Shown one piece after another: positions 58,446 through 64,000 of a stretch of DNA of 64,000 bases. Numbering within the stretch: the stretch's first letter is position 1; each line of letters begins with the position of its first letter. This stretch comes from Aquarana catesbeiana (Eukaryota; Chordata; Amphibia; Anura; Ranidae): NCBI RefSeq assembly GCF_042186555.1, contig NC_133327.1:50542065-50606064 (forward strand). The letters are read 5' to 3'. The translations under genes were made by a program, and so were the position numbers. The notes under the pieces are model-generated. The model did not search any database. It was given only the letters and a program-made list of their open reading frames with translations, and was not told where the DNA came from.

Positions 58446-59177
58446 TCAGAGTTGCATGACTGCATTGTTCCCTGCTGTTGTATGGAACCCTTTCTGATGC
58501 CGCCCACTTGGGAATGTGAACTGTTCCTTACTACCCACAAAAAAGTTTTGAATACGACATGGAATCATCTACGAACCAGCGCGTATATAAAGTAAAAATT
58601 CTGGATCTTTACAGTATAAGAGTCCACTTACTCTCCGGGGCTCCAGTAGAGCCAACAACATGCATCGTGCAGCAAGACTTTACCCCACACACCACTGGGA
58701 AGCAGTACCATGATCACTGGAATTTTTTCTGGAAGATATTAGATGCATTTAATTGGAAACAAGGGGATCGAGAAACCGTACCATATCTAGCACTATTGCT
58801 ATGGATGATATCTCTTATTCTACTCCAACCCCGGAGACTTAGCCAGATGTTCTGCATTTTCTATGTAACCTGGAAGTTGGAATGTTTCCCAGTTGGACAC
58901 AAGTTGAGGGAATATGCCCGCACCAGTTTGGGACAGTGTAGGGCAGGGAGGGGGGTGGGAGTTCATTTGTTTATAGTTTGGTTAAATTTGATTGTGCATA
59001 CTAACCGCAGACAACAGGTAACGTTTCGAATGCTATGCTCATGTGAGTGTTCATGTGTATTATGTGTTACAGGCTTGATACACCAAGGTTTACATACTAG
59101 TAATCTATATATGTTTCATACATAAAGAGCAAATTGCTTAACATAACTGTTTCCTTAGATTTCAAAAGGTTATATTT

Positions 59178-59867
59178 ATGGCATCCCTAAAATTTCTTAC
59201 GTGGAATGTGAGGGGCATGCGCGAGAAATTTAAGCGTGCAGCAGTCTTCACATTCCTTAAGAAACAGCGTGTTGATGTGACAGTCTTGGTAGAGACGCAT
59301 GTCGAGGGAAGCATCCAGATGGCACTCCGCCGACCATGGGTTGGGTGGGCGTATCATTCTACCCACACATCCCATTCCAGGGGAGTCTCAGTCTTGATAG
59401 CTAAATCGGTACACTTTGAGTTGTGTGAATTGTCCACTGATCCACAGGGACGTTACGTATTTATCCTAGCTAAATTATATTGAGAACCCCTACTTATATT
59501 GGTTTTACCACCCCCATTTAACATTTCCATAATTAAAGAAGGATTTTCATTTATGGTCCGCCACTCTGATATATCTGCAGTTTGGCTAGGCGATTTTAAT
59601 ACTACACTAAATCTGACCTTAGGCTACAACTTGCTCCGCTTACCCCTAATACTCCCAATGAAACTAAGTTCTCTAAGCTTGTTTCCACCTTCCACTTAAA
59701 CAGATACATGGCACCACAAGTTCCCACAGACTAAATCGTACTCGTGTTTCTCATCTTCTCACAATTCTATGTCCCGCATAGACTTCATACTCATCTCCCA
59801 CAGATTAATACCAAGACTGTCAGAGGCTGCATTCTGCCCCAGAACACTCTCGGATCATAGTCCTTAT
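59178..59867 (+). pseudogene. L1-like ORF2, endonuclease part, broken and cut
   Basis: ATG at 59178 starts MASLKFLTWNVRGMREKFKR, the first APE motif. LVETHVEG carries the catalytic Glu. A TGA at 59481 follows FILAKLY; the same frame resumes, and the next motif VWLGDFNTTL lies at about 59580-59610. Further on SRIDFILISHRL and LSDHSPY (about 59775-59867) are in another frame; SDH is the catalytic end of the endonuclease. The gypsy LTR begins right after the next two codons. At least one stop and one frameshift, and no reverse transcriptase inside the window. Confidence 0.88.
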
Positions 59868-60642
59868 TGTCAGGTCCCACACTTACCAGACAGATGAGTC
59901 CTGCTTGGGCAGAGGGTAGGCTCCCTTACGTATCCGATTCGGGGCCCCTGGTAGAGTAGACAGGAGGCCCACGAGTGCGGAATGGTATGAGGGCCTGGAG
60001 CTAGGGTCCTGGAGCAAGATGGTCTGGCAAGCAACCGGTAGAGCTTCAGGGCTGGGTAGAGCAGATGCTGAGCAGGAGCTAATCAGGCTGGTCACACACA
60101 GGCAGAGGTCGGCAACGGGCTGGCAGCAACGGTACAAGGGAGAAGGCAGAAACAAGGTCAGACAAGCTGGGGTCGGGTTCAGGCAGCAATCAATGGAGGT
60201 CCAAAGGCAAGCCGGGTCACAACGGGTAGTCACTACGGAGATACAGGAACACAAGATGATCACGGAACAAGACACGGAGCTGTTTGATCAGGCAGCACCG
60301 AATCAGAGACAGAGGCAGACTTAAATAGGCTGATTGGCACCAAAACGCCGCGCACGTGCGTACGCCAATTCGCCAAAGCGCCGCGCGCCCCCGCACACGC
60401 CCGAGCGCGCGGTCCCGACACCGGCGTGCACGCCAACGCCACCGGGCACGCCTGCGGTAACACCCATAGGCTAACGCGCGTTAGCGCGAACGCACATCCG
60501 CCCGGACGCCACCCTGCACGCCACGGCTGGTCAGACCAGACACGCTGGCGCCCCCCGGAACGCGCGCCCTAGCACGCACGGAGACACGGGCACCAACACG
60601 CCCCGGCGCGCACCGGCGCCCAACCAGGTAACCTCTCTGACA
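59868..60642 (-). repeat. 3' LTR of the second gypsy element
   Basis: Begins TGTCAGGTCCCACACTTACC and ends GGTAACCTCTCTGACA, 775 bp. The half near the body is very GC- and CpG-rich (60340-60630, many GCGCGC and CACGC). On the minus strand the body ends in the purine tract TTGAGGAGGGGGCAC directly before the LTR. Confidence 0.92.
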
Positions 60643-63456
60643 GTGCCCCCTCCTCAAGGGCAGACTCCGGATGCCCAGCTGGGCCATCTTTGCGGCATGA
60701 GAAGTTTTAAAGGACTGAAGAAGTTCTCTGGCATGCAGGTTACTTTCTGGCTCCCACGAATTGTCTTCGGGTCCATAGCCCCTCCATTTTACCAGGTATT
60801 GAATCTGATTGCGTCTTCTTCTGCAATCTAAAATTGCCTCCACCTCGAACTCCTCCTCGCCGTTAACTAAGATAGGTTTGGGTGGCCCAATACTACGGCC
60901 AGAAAAAGAGTTGGGGGTAACCGGCTTCAAGAGGGACACGTGGAAGACTGGGTGTATCCTCAGGGAGTTAGGAAGGTCAAGTTCGTATGCCACATTGTTC
61001 ATTTTCCTTTTGATCAAGAACGGACCCAGGTATTTGGGGCCCAGTTTTCTGGACGGGCAGGCCAACTTGAGGTTAGCGGTAGACAACCAGACAGAATTGC
61101 CGGGTTCCAGGACAAGTTCTCCCCGTCGTTTCCTATCAAAGATTTTTTTGTAGTCTTCCTGAGCCTTGGTCATGGTTTCCTGCAGCAATTTGTTGTTGTT
61201 TGAAAAAAAATCCAAAGTTTCGGATACCGCAGGAACAGGGCACTCGGGAGATGGTCCAGGCAAGAAGGATGGGTGGAAACCATAATTGGCATAAAACGGA
61301 GACTGATTAGTAGCTGAGTGTAGTGAGTTATTGTAGGCGAACTCTGCGATGGGAAGCAGGGAAGCCCAGTCATCCTGGGAGAATGCAGAAAAACAGCGGA
61401 TGTATTGCTCCAGGGTTTGATTCGTCCTCTCGGTTTGTCCATTTGACTGAGGGTGGTAGGCCGAGGAAAAGGACAATTCGATTTCAAGGGCGCCACAAAG
61501 GGCCCTCCAGAATCTGGAGGTGAATTGGACACCTCTGTCTGAGACTATATTGGTCGGAACCCCATGCAGTCTGACGATCTCCTTAATAAAGATGGAAGCG
61601 GTCTCCATGGCCGAAGGGGTGCCCTTCATGGGGAGAAAATGGGCCATTTTCGACAGTCTGTCTACTACAACAAAAATGGATGAAAAGCCTTCTGATGGGG
61701 GGAGTTCAACGATAAAGTCCATTGAAATCATGGCCCATGGTCTCTCTGGGACTGGTAATGGTCTCAACAGACCCCATGCTCTTGTCCGGCTAGTCTTGTT
61801 TCTGGCACACGTGTTATAAGACTCCACATATTCCTTGCAGTCCTTAGTAAGGTGAGGCCACCAAAAGGTGCGTTGAACAAGGTCAGTTGTCTTCCATGTG
61901 CCAAAGTGACCAGCAAGTTTGTGATCATGGCACAAGTTTAACACCCGTACTCTTAGCTCCTCAGGGACCACAATCTTATTCTTGAACCAGAACAGCCCAT
62001 CTTTGGCACAAGCTTCAGCCGGTGAAGACATCCCCAAAGAGGCTCGTCTGATTTGGGAGATTAGATCTTCCTGTAAGATTAGGAAATTTCCAGAGGACAA
62101 GATGGTGTCTGGAGACAGAGTCTTCTCAGAATCGGGAAACATTCGGGAAAGGGCGTCGGATTTGACATTCTTGGATCCGGGTCTATACGTGATGTGGAAG
62201 ATAAATCGGGAAAAAAAAAGTGCCCATCTGGCCTGCCGTGGTTTCAATCTCTTGGCCGTTCTTAGATATTCTAAGTTTTTGTGATCTGTGTAGATCAAAA
62301 TGGGGTGCGCTGCACCTTCCAGGAGATAACGCCATTCCTCCAGGGCTGCTTTAATGGCTAGAAGTTCCCGATCTCCCACGTCGTAATATTTCTCAGAAGA
62401 GGAGAGTTTACGTGAGAAGAATCCCACAGGGTACAGGAGTGCTTTTGCGCCTTGTCTCTGTGAGAGCACAGCTCCAACTGCAACTTCGGAAGCATCCACT
62501 TCCAGAACAAAGGGCAAGGCAGGGTTGGGATGCTTGAGAATAGTGGCTGACGTGAACAGCGCTTTGAGTTTTTCAAAGGCCTCTTGTGCCTTAGGGGTCC
62601 AGCAGAACCGGCTTCCTTGTTTAATAAGTTCTGTAATGGGAGTTATGATCGAAGAGAATCCCTTAATAAATTTCCTATAGAAATTGGCAAAGCCAATAAA
62701 ACGCTGTACTCCCTTCTTGTCTATAGGTGCAGGCCAGTCCAGGATAGCGGATACTTTTTGTGGATCCATTTTAATACCGTCAGGGGAAATGATCAAGCCT
62801 AGGAACTGGATAGATTGGAGCTCAAACTCGCATTTTTCAAGTTTGGCGTAAAGCCCATGTTGTCTAAGCCGGGTGAGTACATTTCGTACGTGTTGGCGGT
62901 GTTCCATCAGAGAAGCAGAGAAAACCAGGATATCGTCCAGGTAAACGATGACGTATAAGTCCAGGAGGTCATGAAAGATATCGTTGACAAAATGCTGGAA
63001 TGTAGCCGGTGCGTTGCACAGACCAAAGGGCATGACGAGGTACTCGTAATGTCCGAATCGAGTACGAAAAGCCGTCTTCCATTCATCCCCCTCTCTTATG
63101 CGTATCAAATTATAGGCTCCACGGAGGTCTAGCTTAGTGAAGATGGTAGCAGATCCTAATCTCTGAAATAATTCGGGAACCAAGGGTAGTGGATATCTGT
63201 TCTTTATAGTGATCTTGTTAAGCTCCCGGTAATCAATGCAGGGACGTAAAGAGTGATCCTTTTTTTCCACGAAAAAGATGCCTGCCCCAGCTGGTGATGT
63301 GGAAGGACGGATGAACCCTTTCTTCAGGTTTTCATCTATGTAGGTTTTCAAGGTGCCCAGCTCCTGCTCAGTTTGAGGGAAAATCCTCCCGAAAGGGACT
63401 TCAGTACCCGGTAACAGTTCTATTGGGCAATCATAGGGTCTATGTACTGAAGGGTT
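60481..63456 (-). CDS. Gypsy pol: reverse transcriptase, RNase H, integrase, chromodomain
   Basis: The open frame runs from the linker VHRPYDC (about 63453) to a stop at 60481. Counting from 63351, the reverse transcriptase holds FTKLDLRGAY (71-80) and YLDD (137-140). RNase H carries Asp286, Glu329 and Asp356. The integrase zinc region has His477 and His482 but Tyr512 where the first Cys of the pair is expected, with Cys515 kept. Its catalytic residues are Asp545, Asp605 and Glu641. A chromodomain lies at about 836-882 (FEVEAILDCRRR, YLVKWRGYGPEDNSWEPE), which in chromoviruses directs integration to marked chromatin. The frame reads through the purine tract and 54 codons into the LTR. A frameshift near 63455 separates it from the protease, so this copy is probably not autonomous. 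Confidence 0.88.
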   Translation of the reverse strand, partial: NPSVHRPYDCPIELLPGTEVPFGRIFPQTEQELGTLKTYIDENLKKGFIRPSTSPAGAGIFFVEKKDHSLRPCIDYRELNKITIKNRYPLPLVPELFQRLGSATIFTKLDLRGAYNLIRIREGDEWKTAFRTRFGHYEYLVMPFGLCNAPATFQHFVNDIFHDLLDLYVIVYLDDILVFSASLMEHRQHVRNVLTRLRQHGLYAKLEKCEFELQSIQFLGLIISPDGIKMDPQKVSAILDWPAPIDKKGVQRFIGFANFYRKFIKGFSSIITPITELIKQGSRFCWTPKAQEAFEKLKALFTSATILKHPNPALPFVLEVDASEVAVGAVLSQRQGAKALLYPVGFFSRKLSSSEKYYDVGDRELLAIKAALEEWRYLLEGAAHPILIYTDHKNLEYLRTAKRLKPRQARWALFFSRFIFHITYRPGSKNVKSDALSRMFPDSEKTLSPDTILSSGNFLILQEDLISQIRRASLGMSSPAEACAKDGLFWFKNKIVVPEELRVRVLNLCHDHKLAGHFGTWKTTDLVQRTFWWPHLTKDCKEYVESYNTCARNKTSRTRAWGLLRPLPVPERPWAMISMDFIVELPPSEGFSSIFVVVDRLSKMAHFLPMKGTPSAMETASIFIKEIVRLHGVPTNIVSDRGVQFTSRFWRALCGALEIELSFSSAYHPQSNGQTERTNQTLEQYIRCFSAFSQDDWASLLPIAEFAYNNSLHSATNQSPFYANYGFHPSFLPGPSPECPVPAVSETLDFFSNNNKLLQETMTKAQEDYKKIFDRKRRGELVLEPGNSVWLSTANLKLACPSRKLGPKYLGPFLIKRKMNNVAYELDLPNSLRIHPVFHVSLLKPVTPNSFSGRSIGPPKPILVNGEEEFEVEAILDCRRRRNQIQYLVKWRGYGPEDNSWEPESNLHARELLQSFKTSHAAKMAQLGIRSLPLRRGHCQRGYLVGRRCAPGRVGARVSVRARARVPGGASVSGLTSRGVQGGVRADVRSR
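60643..60660 (-). promoter_or_regulatory. Polypurine tract of the second gypsy
   Basis: Minus strand CTTGAGGAGGGGGCAC abuts the LTR's TGTCAG end. It is the usual plus-strand primer site of LTR retrotransposons, and here it also codes inside the pol frame. Confidence 0.75.
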
Positions 63457-64000
63457 TCTGCCCCCTTTTTACTAAACACATCCAGGAAATCCCGGTAAGG
63501 TTCGGGAAGATCTTGGTTGGACTTAGTTTCCGAGTCCATGCACAGGCATTGAGAGGAAGTTAAAGGAGTCCCTCGTAAGCAATGTTGTTTGCAATATTCA
63601 GAAGAGAACTGGATCTTGCCCGTAGACCAGTTGATACTAGGATTGTGGGCCTGTAGCCAGGGTATTCCTAGGATAATTGGGAAGAGGGGAGAGGAGATGA
63701 CATCTAGGCGTAAGAGTTCCTGATGTTCCGGGCCAATGGTGGCCAATAGGGGAACTGTTTCTTGGGTAACAGGTCCGGAGCGGAGGGTGGAGCCGTCCGC
63801 TAAGAAAACTGCCAATCCCTGGGCTTTAGTTTGAGTAGGGATGTGATGGTTTTCGACGAAGGTCCGGTCAATGAATCCACTACATGCTCCCGAATCAATG
63901 ATGACCGGTACTGGGATGCTTCTTCCAGGTAACTGTAATACAATGGAAAATGTTAGGTGGTTACCGACACTGGGTAAAACAGGTGCACACAATGAGGAGG
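63420..64000 (-). CDS. Gypsy gag-pol: aspartic protease part, runs off the window
   Basis: The minus-strand frame is open from the window edge to a TAG at 63420. The protease active site is VIIDSGACSGFID (about 63860-63900), followed by FPIILGIPWLQAHNPSINW, the family's second landmark. The linker PYRDFLDVFSKKGAETL leads into the reverse transcriptase, but the frame is lost at GAETL and continues in the pol frame after a one- or two-base change near 63455. Gag is outside the window. Confidence 0.85.
   Translation of the reverse strand, partial: SSLCAPVLPSVGNHLTFSIVLQLPGRSIPVPVIIDSGACSGFIDRTFVENHHIPTQTKAQGLAVFLADGSTLRSGPVTQETVPLLATIGPEHQELLRLDVISSPLFPIILGIPWLQAHNPSINWSTGKIQFSSEYCKQHCLRGTPLTSSQCLCMDSETKSNQDLPEPYRDFLDVFSKKGAETLQYIDPMIAQ

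Larger units (their letters stand above)
57346..59867 (+). mobile_element. L1-like LINE, 5' half (5'UTR, ORF1, endonuclease)
   Basis: A 230-bp GC-rich leader, an intact ORF1, a 0.7 kb spacer and the endonuclease part of ORF2 are present before the gypsy LTR begins at 59868. Whether the rest continues beyond the gypsy element lies outside the window. Its start abuts a minus-strand reverse transcriptase fragment of L1 type, head to head. Confidence 0.85.
59868..64000 (-). mobile_element. Chromodomain Ty3/gypsy retrotransposon, second copy, partial
   Basis: The 3' LTR (59868-60642), purine tract, pol and protease are in the window; gag and the 5' LTR lie beyond 64000. It inserted into the L1 ORF2 endonuclease. 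It is much better preserved than the copy at 49.8-57.0 kb and clearly a different subfamily by LTR sequence and protein identity. Confidence 0.93.

Overview
The window is vertebrate nuclear DNA. I see no host protein-coding gene, rRNA gene or free-standing tRNA gene. It is a nest of transposable elements and satellite-like repeats. The mix points to an amphibian with a large genome, most likely a ranid-type frog: piggyBac ends starting CCACTTGCCGACCG, BED-finger hAT elements with TAGGGATGRG ends, Penelope-like GIY-YIG fragments, L1-like LINEs with a separate ORF1, chromodomain Ty3/gypsy elements, Tc1 and a V-SINE. The species-level statement is an inference from remembered repeat families; the element identities come from the sequence.

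Layout. 1-9.26 kb: a minisatellite, a GC-box repeat, a 5'-truncated Tc1 pseudogene (5136-6333) and a decayed Penelope-like GIY-YIG fragment (6545-7037, minus). 9.27-26.73 kb: one hAT element flanked by the 8-bp duplication CTTGGAAG. It carries a broken BED-hAT transposase on the minus strand, a 22-copy minisatellite with higher-order structure, and an 8.3 kb piggyBac inserted between two TTAA sites. That piggyBac keeps an uninterrupted 654-codon transposase and is the best candidate for a functional gene here. 26.7-36.6 kb: a Penelope-like 3' portion split by a TTAA-flanked MITE, which is itself split by a near full-length L1-like LINE (28408-35114, 14-bp duplication). 36.6-45.7 kb: inverted-repeat elements, a piggyBac-derived MITE with a GCACTGAT minisatellite, a 3.3 kb deletion derivative of the same piggyBac family (39735-43072), a V-SINE and small hAT MITEs. 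45.73-49.31 kb: a second hAT of the same family, opposite orientation, with duplication CTCATGAC. 49.8-57.0 kb: a decayed chromodomain gypsy element with both LTRs, inserted into an L1 reverse transcriptase on the minus strand. 57.35-59.87 kb: an L1 on the plus strand with an intact ORF1. 59.87-64 kb: a second gypsy element on the minus strand with a 956-codon pol ORF, running off the window.

Working parts. No host pathway is encoded. The functional unit best preserved is the piggyBac transposase with its TTAA-flanked ends. The 39.7-43.1 kb derivative keeps the right end and most of the left end but no catalytic core, so it would depend on a transposase supplied elsewhere. The two hAT elements, both L1 ORF2s and the first gypsy are broken by stops, frameshifts or lost catalytic residues. 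The second gypsy is nearly intact but shows a frameshift between protease and reverse transcriptase and a lost integrase zinc ligand.

Limits: all boundaries were read by eye; family names for the small MITEs rest on end motifs and target duplications only.
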